Below are positions 7,344-16,049 of a stretch of 43,779 nucleotides of DNA, in pieces. The notes beneath the pieces were generated by a model. It was given only the letters and a program-made list of their open reading frames with translations. It was not told the DNA's origin and did no database searches. The first letter of the stretch is position 1; every line of letters starts with the position of its first letter. The DNA is from Pseudomonadota bacterium (GTDB lineage: Bacteria > Myxococcota_A > UBA9160 > UBA4427): assembly GCA_022361175.1 (NCBI GenBank), contig JAKSBN010000082.1:1-43779 (forward strand), in the 5' to 3' direction. Made by a program: the position numbers and the translations under genes.

Positions 7344-8155
7344 TGGACCAGGCTCGAGCGGCGCGCACCGAGCGCCACCAGGTGCTGCGTCGCCGACGGC
7401 GCCAGCCGCTTCAGCCAATCGCCGACGACCGATTCCGGGCGAATGCGCAGCCGCAGCCGGTTCCGGCGAACCGCGCGGATGATCTTCCGGGCCGCCTGTT
7501 CGGGCGCTCCCCCGAACCGCTCGAACGCGGCCTCCATCTCGGCTCGCTCGGCGCCGGCGGACATGCGACTCGATCGCACGATGTTGGTGCGTATGCCGCC
7601 GGGATGGACCGAGGTGACGCCGACTGGGGTGTCCCGAAGCTCGGTCCACAGTGACTCGCTGAAGCCGCGAACGGCGAACTTCGTGGCGCAGTAGGAACTC
7701 TGCGACGGGATGCCGACGATGCCGAAGATGCTCGACAGGTTGACGATGTGGCCCTCGTCCGCGGCCAACAGGTGCGGGAGAAAGAACTTGCAGCCGTAGA
7801 CCACCCCCCAGAAATTGATCCCGACCAACCACTCGAAATCGTCCAGGTCGTGGTCTTCGAATCGCGCGGACACCGACACGCCCGCATTGTTCACCAACAG
7901 GTGGACACCACCGTGCCGCGATGCCACGGCTTCCGGGAGGGCGCTCATGGCACTTCGATCCGCCACGTCGACCACGTGCTCCGAGGCCTCGCGGCCGAGC
8001 TCGCGCACCTGGGCCGCCACGCCTTGCAGACCCGCGCCGTCGACGTCCACCAGGGCGAGGTGACAGCCCTGCGCCGCAAGCTCCGTCGCCAGCGCCCGAC
8101 CGATGCCGCTGGAGGCCCCCGTGACGACCGCAATTCGATCCCGCAATTTCCGCAT
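7340..8155 (-). CDS. SDR family NAD(P)-dependent oxidoreductase
   Basis: Classical short-chain dehydrogenase/reductase, 271 residues. TGASSGIG at residues 12-19 is the dinucleotide loop, NNAG at 89-92 the structural motif, and the catalytic set is S142 (NLSSIFG), Y155 and K159 (SYCATK). PGGIRTN follows the active site. An acidic residue after the second strand (LVDVDG) favours NAD over NADP. The C-terminal 40 basic residues resemble SDRs acting on lipids or acyl chains. It is first in a coupled set with NUDIX and dipeptidase genes. Substrate unknown. Confidence 0.92.
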   Translation of the reverse strand: MRKLRDRIAVVTGASSGIGRALATELAAQGCHLALVDVDGAGLQGVAAQVRELGREASEHVVDVADRSAMSALPEAVASRHGGVHLLVNNAGVSVSARFEDHDLDDFEWLVGINFWGVVYGCKFFLPHLLAADEGHIVNLSSIFGIVGIPSQSSYCATKFAVRGFSESLWTELRDTPVGVTSVHPGGIRTNIVRSSRMSAGAERAEMEAAFERFGGAPEQAARKIIRAVRRNRLRLRIRPESVVGDWLKRLAPSATQHLVALGARRSSLVQ

Positions 8156-8224
8156 TCACTCTCCCTCGCCCGCGGCTGGGAGAGTAGCGCGGGGACTTTG
8201 GCGATCGGCGCGGCTCGCCGCGCT

Positions 8225-8620
8225 TCAGGACCAGAACTCGTCCAGTTGGTAGAGGTCCCAGGCGAACTCCCAGACTTCCACCACCTGCTCCTGTTCGATC
8301 CGGAGGCGCAGGCAGATGGGCGTGTCCAGGTGCCGTCCCTCGCGCTCGCCGGTGGCGCGCAACAGAGCGACGGCGTTGTGGTCGTTGGCCAGGACGTCGA
8401 TCAGGTGGCGCTCGAACTCGCCGTCGCAGAGGTCCGGCAACCGCCGTGCCAGCGCCGCGATCGCTTCGCGTCCGCGGTGCGATCCCGCGAGCTTCCCCGC
8501 CCGCCCTGGGACGTGCCAGACGCACGTCTCCGGCAGCAGAGCCTCGACGCGATCGGTGTCCGCGGCCCGCAACGCCGCCAAGAGCTCGCGCACCAACTCG
8601 GCGTGGGGATGCTCGCTCAT
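8225..8620 (-). CDS. SnoaL-like (NTF2 fold) protein
   Basis: Small NTF2-fold protein of the SnoaL-like group, 131 residues: an N-terminal helix (ELVRELLAALRAADTDRVEALL), the hallmark CVWHVPG strand, GREAIAAL and a C-terminal strand with VEVWEFAWDLYQLDEFW. Members include polyketide cyclases, isomerases and many proteins without known activity. The ATG at 8620 is chosen because GGGGAGG precedes it; the frame stays open far upstream but without family similarity. It ends close to the SDR promoter region and follows the isomerase gene. Confidence 0.85.
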   Translation of the reverse strand: MSEHPHAELVRELLAALRAADTDRVEALLPETCVWHVPGRAGKLAGSHRGREAIAALARRLPDLCDGEFERHLIDVLANDHNAVALLRATGEREGRHLDTPICLRLRIEQEQVVEVWEFAWDLYQLDEFWS

Positions 8621-8676
8621 ACGCCCCTCCCCGACGATGACCCGTAGAAGCGTAACACGAAATCGAAGCCCGTCGG

Positions 8677-8710
8677 GCCTAGGAGCCTGACCCAAGACTC
8701 CTAGCCCGCG
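8677..8710. repeat. Dispersed repeat, copy 1, with hairpin
   Basis: About 30 bases shared with 39096-39129 (CTAG[G/A]AGCC[T/C]GACCCAAGACTCCT). In this copy CTAGGAG (8679-8685) and CTCCTAG (8698-8704) form a perfect 7-bp stem around a 12-base loop. It contains the stop codon of the isomerase gene. It may be a REP/IS200-type palindrome or a transposon end remnant. Confidence 0.6.
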
Positions 8711-9300
8711 CCGCCCAGCCGGCACCAGGCGATCGCATCGCCCAGCCGGTCGTTTCCCCAGAAGATCTCTTCCCCCACGGCGAAGCTGGGCGCGCCGAAG
8801 ATCCCGAGTCGGGTCGCCTCCTGGGTGTGCTCGCGAAGGCGCGCCTTGGTCGCCGCCGCCCCGGCGCGCTCCAGCCATTCCTGTGGAGCCTGCGAAACAC
8901 CTTCCAGGACCCTGGCCACGACGTCCGGCTCCGAGATGTCCCGGTCCTCGGCGAAGTTCGCGTGGTAGATCCCGCGTACGAACTCGGGCAGCCAGCTCTC
9001 CTGCAGGGCCGCGCAGGCGACCCGCGCCGCCAGCAGACCGTTGCGCGGGAAGGTCGTGGGGCGCGTGAAGGGCAGCCCGTAGCCGTCCGCGAGCCGCTCC
9101 ATGTCCCGCCACATGTAGCGCCCCTTCACCGGATACAGGTTGAAGGGCGAGTCGTCCCAGCCCTGCTCGCGAAAGATCGGGCCCAGCAGGAAGGGGCGCC
9201 AGCGCAGGGAGACCTCGGCCGCACGCGCCACCGCTTCGATGCGGGCGACGGTCAGGTACGAGTAAGTGCTGGCGAACTCGAACCAGAAATCGAGCGTCAT
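8701..9300 (-). CDS. 2-hydroxychromene-2-carboxylate isomerase family protein (DsbA fold)
   Basis: Thioredoxin-fold protein of the HCCA isomerase/kappa-GST group, 199 residues. It starts LDFWFEFASTYSYL, where the Ser in FAST replaces the DsbA cysteine and is the glutathione-activating serine of NahD-type enzymes. RWRPFLLGPIF follows, then the helical insert and the cis-Pro region IFGAPSFAVGEEIFWGNDRL. NahD acts in naphthalene breakdown, but most relatives have no known substrate and no aromatic-degradation genes lie nearby, so only the family is given. The stop codon lies in a dispersed repeat. Confidence 0.9.
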   Translation of the reverse strand: MTLDFWFEFASTYSYLTVARIEAVARAAEVSLRWRPFLLGPIFREQGWDDSPFNLYPVKGRYMWRDMERLADGYGLPFTRPTTFPRNGLLAARVACAALQESWLPEFVRGIYHANFAEDRDISEPDVVARVLEGVSQAPQEWLERAGAAATKARLREHTQEATRLGIFGAPSFAVGEEIFWGNDRLGDAIAWCRLGGAG

Positions 9301-9380
9301 GCGGCCTCCGAGCGGTCCCGCCCACGGGCGGCCTTCGGCACGCGAGCGTAGCGGAGGAGCTCAGGCGGGCGGCCGCCAAC

Positions 9381-9409
9381 GGAAAGAGCCCGAGCGCAAG
9401 CGCCCGGGC
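9381..9409 (-). terminator. Probable terminator of the PEPCK gene
   Basis: Downstream of the PEPCK stop on the minus strand: a 10-bp stem with one mismatch (GCCCGGGCGC / GCGCTCGGGC, 2-base loop, 9388-9409) followed by TCTTTCC. The U-tract is imperfect, so termination efficiency is uncertain. Confidence 0.55.
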
Positions 9410-9436
9410 CCGTCCGAATCCGTTTTCTCTGCAGAG

Positions 9437-11230
9437 CTAGCGCGCAGCCGAAAGGCGAGCCTCCAGCGCGTCGAGCTCGGCCTCCAGCTTGGCGGGCAGC
9501 CGCTCGCCGAACTTCGCGTAGTACTCGCGGATCAGCGGCACCTCGGCCAGCCAACCCTCGACGTCCACCCCCAGCAGGACGGCCAAGTCCTCGTCGGACA
9601 GGTCGAGTCCCGACAGATCGAGGGCGTCCTTGGTGGGCAGGTTGCCGATGGGCGTCTCGACGGCCTTGGCCGTGCCCGCGCGGCGCTCGAACACCCACTT
9701 CAAGACGCGGCCATTCTCGCCGAAGCCCGGCCACAGGAAGTCGCCCCCGTCGCTCTTGCGGAACCAGTTCACGTAGTAGATGCCCGGCAGCTGGGCCCCG
9801 GCCCGCTCGCCGATGCTGAGCCAGTGGCCCCAGTAGTCGGCCATGTTGTATCCGCAGAACGGCAGCATGGCCATCGGGTCGCGGCGCAGCTCGCCCACCT
9901 TGCCCGCGGCGGCCGCCGTCTTCTCGCTGCTGATGATGGATCCCAGGAACGTGCCGTGGTTCCAGTCCCGCGCCTCGTGCACGAGCGGGACCACGGTGGC
10001 CCGGCGGCCGCCGAAGAGGATGGCGCTGATGGGAACGCCCTTCGGGTCCTCCCACTCGTCCGCGATCACGGGACACTGGCTGGCCGGAGCCGTGAAGCGC
10101 GCGTTCGGGTGCGCGGCCGGCTTGCCGCTGGCGGGATCGTAGGGCTTCCCGTGCCAGTCGGTGAGATTCGCCGGCGGCTCGTCCGTCATCTCCTCCCACC
10201 ACACGTCGCCGTCCTCGGTGAGCGCCACGTTGGTGAAGAACGCGTTGCGCTCCAGGCTGTACATGGCGTTCGGGTTGGACTTCATGCTCGTGCCCGGCGC
10301 GACGCCGAAGAAGCCCGCCTCGGGATTGATGGCGTAGAGCCGGCCGTCGTCTCCGAACTTCATCCAGGCGATGTCGTCGCCGATGGTCTCGACCTTCCAG
10401 CCGGGAATGGTGGGCGTCATCATGGCCAGGTTGGTCTTGCCGCAGGCGCTCGGGAAAGCCGCGCACACGTACTTCACCTCGCCCTCGGGCGAGGTGAGCT
10501 TCAGGATCAGCATGTGTTCGGCCAGCCAGCCTTCGTCGTGTGCCATCGCCGAAGCGATGCGAAGCGCGAAGCACTTCTTGCCGAGCAGCGCGTTGCCGCC
10601 GTAGCCGGAGCCGAACGACCAGATCTCGCGGGTCTCCGGGAAGTGCACGATGTACTTGTTGTCGGCGTTGCACGGCCAGGACACGTCCGCCTGGCCTTCG
10701 GCCAGCGGAGCACCGACGGAGTGGAGGCAGGGGACGAACTCGCCGTCGGCCCCCAGCGTCTCGAGCACGCGATCTCCCACCCGCGTCATCACCTGCATGC
10801 TCATGGCCACATAGGGCGAATCTGTGATCTCGACGCCGATGTGGGCGATGGGCGAGCCGATCGGACCCATGCTGAAGGGGACGACGTACATCGTGCGGCC
10901 CTTCATGCAGCCCTGGAACAAGCCCTTCAGGGTCTGCCGCATCTCGGCCGGATCGCGCCAGTTGTTGTTGGGGCCGGCGTCGATCTCCTGCTCGGAGCAG
11001 ATGTAGGTGCGGTCCTCGACGCGGGCCACGTCGGCGGGGTCGGAAAGAACGTAGTAGCTGCCGGGGCGCTTCTCTTCGTTGAGCTTCCGGGCCGTGCCGC
11101 TTGCGACCATGAGGTCGCAGAGCTCCTGCCGCTCGGCCGGCGACCCGTCGCACCAGTGAATCCGGGCGGGCTGCGTCATCGCCGCGACCTCATCGACCCA
11201 CTTCTGCAGCTTGGCGTTGTTCGTCGTCAT
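9437..11230 (-). CDS. pckG: Phosphoenolpyruvate carboxykinase (GTP)
   Basis: GTP-dependent PEPCK, 597 residues, full length for the family. It converts oxaloacetate to phosphoenolpyruvate, the first committed step of gluconeogenesis. The P-loop with the reactive cysteine is SACGKTN (residues 261-267). Other family blocks are [26 protein letters not shown], the FGGRR loop and MADYWGHWL near the nucleotide site. ATG is preceded by TAGGAAAG. Monocistronic by appearance, with a probable terminator downstream and about 250 bases of upstream space holding a palindrome. Confidence 0.98.
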   Translation of the reverse strand: MTTNNAKLQKWVDEVAAMTQPARIHWCDGSPAERQELCDLMVASGTARKLNEEKRPGSYYVLSDPADVARVEDRTYICSEQEIDAGPNNNWRDPAEMRQTLKGLFQGCMKGRTMYVVPFSMGPIGSPIAHIGVEITDSPYVAMSMQVMTRVGDRVLETLGADGEFVPCLHSVGAPLAEGQADVSWPCNADNKYIVHFPETREIWSFGSGYGGNALLGKKCFALRIASAMAHDEGWLAEHMLILKLTSPEGEVKYVCAAFPSACGKTNLAMMTPTIPGWKVETIGDDIAWMKFGDDGRLYAINPEAGFFGVAPGTSMKSNPNAMYSLERNAFFTNVALTEDGDVWWEEMTDEPPANLTDWHGKPYDPASGKPAAHPNARFTAPASQCPVIADEWEDPKGVPISAILFGGRRATVVPLVHEARDWNHGTFLGSIISSEKTAAAAGKVGELRRDPMAMLPFCGYNMADYWGHWLSIGERAGAQLPGIYYVNWFRKSDGGDFLWPGFGENGRVLKWVFERRAGTAKAVETPIGNLPTKDALDLSGLDLSDEDLAVLLGVDVEGWLAEVPLIREYYAKFGERLPAKLEAELDALEARLSAAR

Positions 11231-11436
11231 CAGTCTTTCCTACGAAAAAATTGGAGCCATCCCCGGTACCGGCCCCGTCCAGCCCGGGTGGGATCCTCGT
11301 ACGTGTCCTTGTGGCGCGCGAACGTGACAGCGTTGTTGCGCGGGTCCCGATCGCGCTGGCGGCCGGGGCATGAGGGAAGAAAGTGTCCTCCTTTCGCGAT
11401 CCAGACGCCACCCGTTTCGCCCTAGCTTCGCCACAG

Positions 11437-11453
11437 TGCAACCGTGTGTTGCA
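11437..11453. promoter_or_regulatory. Inverted repeat upstream of PEPCK gene
   Basis: TGCAAC-N5-GTTGCA, a perfect 6-bp dyad with a 5-base spacer in the gap between the MetF-like gene and PEPCK, about 207 bases upstream of the PEPCK ATG. It could be a regulator site. The rest of the gap (11231-11480) shows no gene and no confident promoter. Confidence 0.35.
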
Positions 11454-11480
11454 ACCCGATCCAATCGCAGCCCCGCGGGA

Positions 11481-12227
11481 TCAGGGGCCGAGGACGCCTC
11501 GCAGGTAGCGGCCGAGGTCGGCGCGGATGGGCATGAAGTAGACCCCGTCGCCGCGCTCGCGAGCCCACGCGAGCGCGCGCGCGCCGAACGCCGCATTCCA
11601 CTCCCAAGTCGACTCGAAGTCACCGGGGAACCAAGCCCGGTTCTTGGTCTCCCAGTAGCGGCGCGTCCGCGCGCCGAGCACGGGCGAGATCCCCCAGTAG
11701 ACTCGGCAGCCGGCCAGCACCTCGGCGCAGATCTCCATCCAGCGCAGGTCGAAGAAGGGCTGGGTGAAAAAGCCGTCCGCCCCGGCGTCGAGCTTCGCCC
11801 GCGCGTGCTCCAGCTCGGCGCGGAGCCCCGAGCGATACGGGTCGAACGCGGTGTAGACGGTCGCGCCCGGACAGTCGCGCTTGATGATCCGAACCAGGTC
11901 GCTACTGCGGGTGGGGAAGACGCGCCGCGCCAGATCCTGCGGTGCGTCCCCCTGCACCACGATCACTTCGTCGAACCCCTCGCGCGCGAACACCTCGGCC
12001 AGCGGGAAGGGGCGCTCCGGGTCGAAGTCCATGGCGCGCAGGTGCGGGATCGCGTGCGGCAGCCGCGTCTTCGCCAGCGCGCAGGCGTCGAAGCTGCGGA
12101 GTGGGAAGCGAAGCAGGTCGGGGATGTTGACCGTCTCGAGTTCGGGGAAGTCCCGCGTCAGCAGTTCCAAGTCGGCCGCGATGGCGGCCTCGGAACGCGG
12201 CACCAGCTCGACGGAGATGCGCGTCAT
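11481..12227 (-). CDS. Methylenetetrahydrofolate reductase-like protein
   Basis: MTHFR/MetF TIM-barrel family protein, 248 residues, shorter than the roughly 290 of E. coli MetF. It starts with the first strand and Glu (ISVELVP), then DEVIVVQGDAPQDL (the GD loop), VYTAFDPYRSGL, and GADGFFTQPFFD, a flavin-site block with Gln and Phe. True MetF reduces methylene-THF to methyl-THF; the shorter length and divergent N-terminal part leave room for a related but different role. No folate or methionine gene is adjacent. Confidence 0.8.
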   Translation of the reverse strand: MTRISVELVPRSEAAIAADLELLTRDFPELETVNIPDLLRFPLRSFDACALAKTRLPHAIPHLRAMDFDPERPFPLAEVFAREGFDEVIVVQGDAPQDLARRVFPTRSSDLVRIIKRDCPGATVYTAFDPYRSGLRAELEHARAKLDAGADGFFTQPFFDLRWMEICAEVLAGCRVYWGISPVLGARTRRYWETKNRAWFPGDFESTWEWNAAFGARALAWARERGDGVYFMPIRADLGRYLRGVLGP

Positions 12228-12247
12228 GCGCGCAGGCTACCACGCCG

Positions 12248-12715
12248 CTAGAACATGCCGGTCGTGGAGAGAAAGACCATCTTGTCGTTGGTGTCGCGCA
12301 GCCGCTGGGACTGCAGCTTCACCACGTTCCACAGCACCGTGCACGCGAGCGCCTGGTCCTTGTGGAGCAGCGCCTGGAACGGATCCTTCTGGATGACGAT
12401 CATGAAGCACGGCTCGTGCGCCACGGCGGTGGCCGAGCGCACCAGGTCGTCGTCGATGACCGCCATTTCGCCGAAAGCCTGCCCTTCCCCCAGAATGGCC
12501 AGCGCCTCCTCGCCACCGGTCGGAAGCTTCCGCGAGATCCGCACCTTGCCGTCCAGGATGAGATAGAGCTCGGAGCCGGGATCGCCCTCTTGGAAGATGC
12601 CCGCCTCGGGCTCGAACTGCTCCATCCCCGCCACGTGCAGGATCGACTGCAGCTGAGCCCGGTCGAGACCCTGGAAGATCACGACCTGAGAGAGCTGGGT
12701 AGCCAGATCGCTCAT
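12248..12715 (-). CDS. Cyclic nucleotide-binding domain protein
   Basis: Single cNMP-binding domain protein, 155 residues, Crp-like but without a DNA-binding HTH. The cNMP pocket reads IFQEGDPGSELYLILDGKV, then EEALAILGEGQAFGEMAVID, with the FGEMA phosphate-binding cassette; where CRP has RSA there is RSATAVAHEP. A C-terminal helix (LWNVVKLQSQRLRDTNDK) ends the protein. I chose ATG 12715; an upstream start at 12781 would overlap the membrane protein gene and adds residues unlike the family. Probably a small regulatory subunit or sensor. Confidence 0.85.
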   Translation of the reverse strand: MSDLATQLSQVVIFQGLDRAQLQSILHVAGMEQFEPEAGIFQEGDPGSELYLILDGKVRISRKLPTGGEEALAILGEGQAFGEMAVIDDDLVRSATAVAHEPCFMIVIQKDPFQALLHKDQALACTVLWNVVKLQSQRLRDTNDKMVFLSTTGMF

Positions 12716-12755
12716 GGCCCGTGTATCGGCGTGCGCTCGGATCGACTGAAGACGC

Positions 12756-13718
12756 TCAGTCTCGCTCTGGAGACGTGGCACCCGCAGCCGGCAAAGGGGG
12801 TGCCAGAGACCGCGAGGCGACCACCAGCGAAGCCAGGGTGGCCAGGGCGCAGAAGACCCACACCGAGGTCGGAACCGGCCAATCCTCTCGCGCCGTGAAC
12901 GAAGTAATCACGCTGGGAGCCACCGCGTAGAGGGTCAGTACGAAGTTGATGAGGGCGCAGACGGGCGGCGTCCAGTTCGCACGACGCGCCAAGGCCACGA
13001 CGCCTACGACCACGGCCGCAAGCGGCAGCCACGTCTCGAAGACGTCGAGCCGCAGGAGCACCGCGCTGAACGCGGGATTCTCCCACACGGGGTTCTCACG
13101 GCGGCGCCAGTAGGGCGCGGCGCTGGCCAGCGCGGACCAGGTGTAGAGCATGCCGTGAAGCGCGTACGCCACGATCCAGATCGCACTGGCCCGCGACGCG
13201 CGGTCTGCAACCGTGGGGGGCGCCTCCTCGGGGACGTCCCAGTGGGTCCGCAGCGGATGATTGCTCGGCGCGTGTACCGCGAGCGCGAGCTCCAATCCGG
13301 CGGGATCGGTGACGTAGCGAGGCATCCACACGGACGCCACGGACGACGCCGAGTCTGCGGCCGGCGCCCGAATCATGGCGAGTCCGAACAAGCGACGGGG
13401 CAGAGCCGCTTCCGCCGCCTCCCACGACGAAAACCGCAGCCGACCCCAGACATCGCGACCGAAAACGCCGTCGGGCCCGACTCCCATGGCGGGAAAGCGC
13501 GAGTACCACAACACGATGGGTGGGAGCAGCACGAGCGAGGGCACCAGGACCAGCATCAGAAGCGGCTCCCAGTGGGAAACCCCGTAGAGCAGAACGAGGT
13601 AGAGGAGCACGGCGCCGACGGGCGGCGCGGCTCCAAGACCGCCCAGCCACAGGAACGCGGGGACGGTCATCCGGAACGAGGTTCCGTCGATCCGATCCGG
13701 CCGCTCCGAGTTCTTCAC
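12756..13718 (-). CDS. Multi-pass membrane protein, unknown
   Basis: I do not recognise a family. The 320-residue product has an N-terminal pair of hydrophobic segments (about 18-70), a soluble stretch of some 100 residues with strands and RYVTDPAGLELALAVHAPS, then about four transmembrane segments to the C-terminus. The GTG start (13718) has a poor ribosome site; ATG at 13670, just before the first membrane segment, is an alternative. It ends 40 bases before the cNMP-binding gene and may share its transcript. Confidence 0.65.
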   Translation of the reverse strand: MKNSERPDRIDGTSFRMTVPAFLWLGGLGAAPPVGAVLLYLVLLYGVSHWEPLLMLVLVPSLVLLPPIVLWYSRFPAMGVGPDGVFGRDVWGRLRFSSWEAAEAALPRRLFGLAMIRAPAADSASSVASVWMPRYVTDPAGLELALAVHAPSNHPLRTHWDVPEEAPPTVADRASRASAIWIVAYALHGMLYTWSALASAAPYWRRRENPVWENPAFSAVLLRLDVFETWLPLAAVVVGVVALARRANWTPPVCALINFVLTLYAVAPSVITSFTAREDWPVPTSVWVFCALATLASLVVASRSLAPPLPAAGATSPERD

Positions 13719-13784
13719 GGATTCGCTCTCATCGATACGGCAACGGGCTGTGTGTCGAGGCGAGCCCGCCTTCGGCCCGAGGCC

Positions 13785-14105
13785 TCACAAGATCTTCTCG
13801 ATCAGTGCCTCGAAGTCGCTCTTGGGACGCGCTCCCTGGAGTTGGCCGACGACGTTTCCGTCCGAGAACGCCAACACCGTCGGCATCGACCGGATTCCGA
13901 ATCGGGACGCGGTCGCCACGTTCTCGTGGGCGTTCATCTTCACGATGGCAACCCGGTCGCCGTACTCGTCGACGAGCGCGTGCAGGATCGGCGAGATCTG
14001 GCGACAGGCCGGACACGCCTCACCCCAGAAATCCACCAGTGCCGCACCCGGTGCCAAGACGATGGACTCGAAGTCCGTATCGGTGACGTCGCGTAGCTCA
14101 GCCAT
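13785..14105 (-). CDS. Thioredoxin with CPAC active site
   Basis: Thioredoxin-fold protein, 106 residues, typical length. The fold markers are VDFWGEACPACRQISP at the active site and SMPTVLAF with the cis-proline. The active site is C31-P-A-C34 instead of CGPC, and the Trp that normally precedes it is Ala. Both redox cysteines are retained, so dithiol chemistry is expected but with a shifted potential (inference). No thioredoxin reductase is adjacent. Start ATG at 14105 has its GAGG very close. Confidence 0.92.
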   Translation of the reverse strand: MAELRDVTDTDFESIVLAPGAALVDFWGEACPACRQISPILHALVDEYGDRVAIVKMNAHENVATASRFGIRSMPTVLAFSDGNVVGQLQGARPKSDFEALIEKIL

Positions 14106-14269
14106 CCCTCACCCCATCGGTCGTTTGTCAGGACGGTAACAGATGTCGTTTCGCCTGCGTGCGCCGGCTCGGCACCGAACAGCTGCAGATGAGTTGCGCG
14201 TGGAAGCAAACTCAGGAGTCGCGTCGCGTTGGCCGATAGCCGTGAGGGCCAACGAAGTCAGGAGAGTTC

Positions 14270-14821
14270 ATGGCATCGCGTCTCGTCGTCGTCTGCACCG
14301 CGGTGGGCCTGGTTGCCGCGGCCGCGAGCCTCGGCGCCCTCGGCTGTGCATCGAGCGGCGGGACGGAGGCCGCCCCGGCCCAGCAGGCCGACGCTTCCCC
14401 CTCGCGAACCCGCCGGGTGCTGCGGGCCATGAAGGACGGCATCACCAGCGTGCCCGTCCCGTCAGTCCGATACGAGGAGCCCACCAGCACCGACTACGGA
14501 CGCTATCCGCGCAACTACGCCAAGCTGGTGAAGCGCCATCTCATTCGCTTCATGAGTTTTCCGGAGGACGCGGAGTACCGCTTCGAGAAGCCACAAAAGG
14601 GATACATGAGCAAGGGGCTCATCCAGGGCGGCGGCGTGGCCTGGCAGGGCTACCTGGTGGACATCGAGATCGTGAAGCACATGTGGCTCGATCAAACCGA
14701 GAGCAAGCGCCTGGTTGCCCGGGTGAGGGACGGCGAGATCGTCGACGTCCACTCGGACCCCGAAGATCCCCTGCTGCACCGCCTCTCCCCTCCCAGCAAG
14801 AAGAAGCGCAAGCGGCGCTAG
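14270..14821 (+). CDS. Predicted lipoprotein, unknown
   Basis: Secreted or outer-membrane lipoprotein, 183 residues. The signal sequence ends at the lipobox LGALGC (Cys about residue 27), followed by a Ser/Ala/Gln-rich linker. The mature part has RRVLRAMKDGI, basic-aromatic YGRYPRNYAKLVKRH, a strand-rich section (VAWQGYLVDIEIVKHMW) and a strongly basic Lys/Arg tail. The ATG follows AGGAG. I do not recognise a family. It converges on the rhomboid gene with overlapping TAG stops in one CTAG. Confidence 0.75.
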   Translation: MASRLVVVCTAVGLVAAAASLGALGCASSGGTEAAPAQQADASPSRTRRVLRAMKDGITSVPVPSVRYEEPTSTDYGRYPRNYAKLVKRHLIRFMSFPEDAEYRFEKPQKGYMSKGLIQGGGVAWQGYLVDIEIVKHMWLDQTESKRLVARVRDGEIVDVHSDPEDPLLHRLSPPSKKKRKRR

Positions 14822-15582
14822 CCGCCGGAACGCCGGCGCAGCCGGGGCAGGGCGCGGGCTTGCTGCGCGCGATGCTCGGCCAGGTAGTCCGTCCGTGAGA
14901 ACGGACCCACCAGGGCGAGTCCGGCGGCGAAGCCTCCCACGTGCGCCCAGAAGGCCACCCCGGCCCCCTGCGCCTCGACCAAGCTCGGCAGGCCGCCCAA
15001 GACCTGGAGCGCGAACCAGTACCCGAGCATGCCCCACGCGGGCAGCGACACCATCGTGACGTAGAAGCCCAGCACCAGCAGGGTCTGCACGCGCGCCCTC
15101 GGATAGAGACGCGCGTAGCCTCCCATCACGCCTCCGATCGCCCCCGATGCCCCCACCATGGGAATCAGCGAGCCGGGATGACTGAGCATCTGCGCCCCGG
15201 CCGCCGCCAGACCGCACAGCAGATAGAACGCCACGAACCGCGCCGGCCCCATGGCGTCCTCGACGTTGTCGCCGAACACCCAGAGAAACCACAGGTTGCC
15301 CAGGATGTGGAACCAACCGCCGTGCATGAACATGGAAGTCAGCAGCGTGGCCCACGAACCGCCCCCTCCCGCAGCGGCACAGGGCGAGGACGCCAGCGCC
15401 AGCTCGGATCCGAGGCCCAGCACGGCGCCGGGGATCAGTCCGAACTCGCACACGGATGCCGTGAGGGGCGCGGCGCTGCCCAAGCCCTGCAGCCACACCC
15501 AACTGGCCACGTTGAGCCCGATGAAGGCCAGGGTGGCGAAGGCGGTTCGAACCGTGGGGTTCTCATCACGCAACGGAAACAC
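14818..15582 (-). CDS. Rhomboid family intramembrane serine protease
   Basis: Rhomboid protease, 254 residues, six or seven transmembrane segments. The L1/TM2 block FMHGGWFHILGNLWFL carries H87, H92 and the oxyanion N96. The catalytic serine is S146 in GASG, and the base is H214 in FWAHVGGF. The start is GTG at 15582, selected because GAGAGGGG lies just upstream; longer frames lack family similarity. The cytoplasmic C-terminal tail is basic. Substrates are single-pass membrane proteins, unidentified here. Confidence 0.95.
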   Translation of the reverse strand: MFPLRDENPTVRTAFATLAFIGLNVASWVWLQGLGSAAPLTASVCEFGLIPGAVLGLGSELALASSPCAAAGGGGSWATLLTSMFMHGGWFHILGNLWFLWVFGDNVEDAMGPARFVAFYLLCGLAAAGAQMLSHPGSLIPMVGASGAIGGVMGGYARLYPRARVQTLLVLGFYVTMVSLPAWGMLGYWFALQVLGGLPSLVEAQGAGVAFWAHVGGFAAGLALVGPFSRTDYLAEHRAQQARALPRLRRRSGG

Positions 15583-15642
15583 GGCTGCCCCTCTCGATTG
15601 CGGCCATCGGCCCACGGTAGCGCGCCCGGCTAGGCTCCCCGA

Positions 15643-15867
15643 ATGCCGAAGCCCGTGCGACTCCTGGCGAGTGCTGCCGTCTTCCGGTTGGCGTCTTGCG
15701 TCGTGCTCGCTTCGTTCTGCGACTGTGACGGTCGCAGCCCCTGTGAGCGACGGGCGGTGGAGCGCTGCGAATCCGTGCGCGGCGAGCACCGGGGACCGCT
15801 CGATCTCCACGCCGCCTGTCTGCGCGAAGCGCGCGCACGCTGCCGGGAACCCGGGGCCGGGCCGTGA
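15643..15867 (+). CDS. Possible small cysteine-rich exported protein
   Basis: Short open frame of 74 residues divergent from the rhomboid gene. It has a basic N-terminus, a hydrophobic stretch (LLASAAVFRLASCVVLASF) that could be a signal peptide, and a mature part with six cysteines and many Arg/Glu residues. No ribosome site is convincing and no family is recognised, so it may be spurious. The 180 bases after it, up to the oxidoreductase, show nothing else. Confidence 0.3.
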   Translation: MPKPVRLLASAAVFRLASCVVLASFCDCDGRSPCERRAVERCESVRGEHRGPLDLHAACLREARARCREPGAGP

Positions 15868-16049
15868 AACCACCCAAACCGAGTCGGTGTTGGGGTAGTC
15901 TGCGGCTGCGTTCGGGGGAGGCGGATGGCTCGACGATCGCGCGCTCCGTGCCATAGAACTGCGCAAGCTCGCGCGCTGCTGGGACCGCTGCGCTGCGTGC
16001 GGCGGCGAACCGCCGGGAAGTTTCACGACCCGAAGGAGGCGCTCACTCA

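Noticed and set aside
9266..11425. Plus-strand open frame of 719 codons across the PEPCK gene
   Set aside because: It is antisense to a complete, well-conserved PEPCK; its product is Arg/His/Ala-rich without domains. High GC removes stops from the shadow frame.
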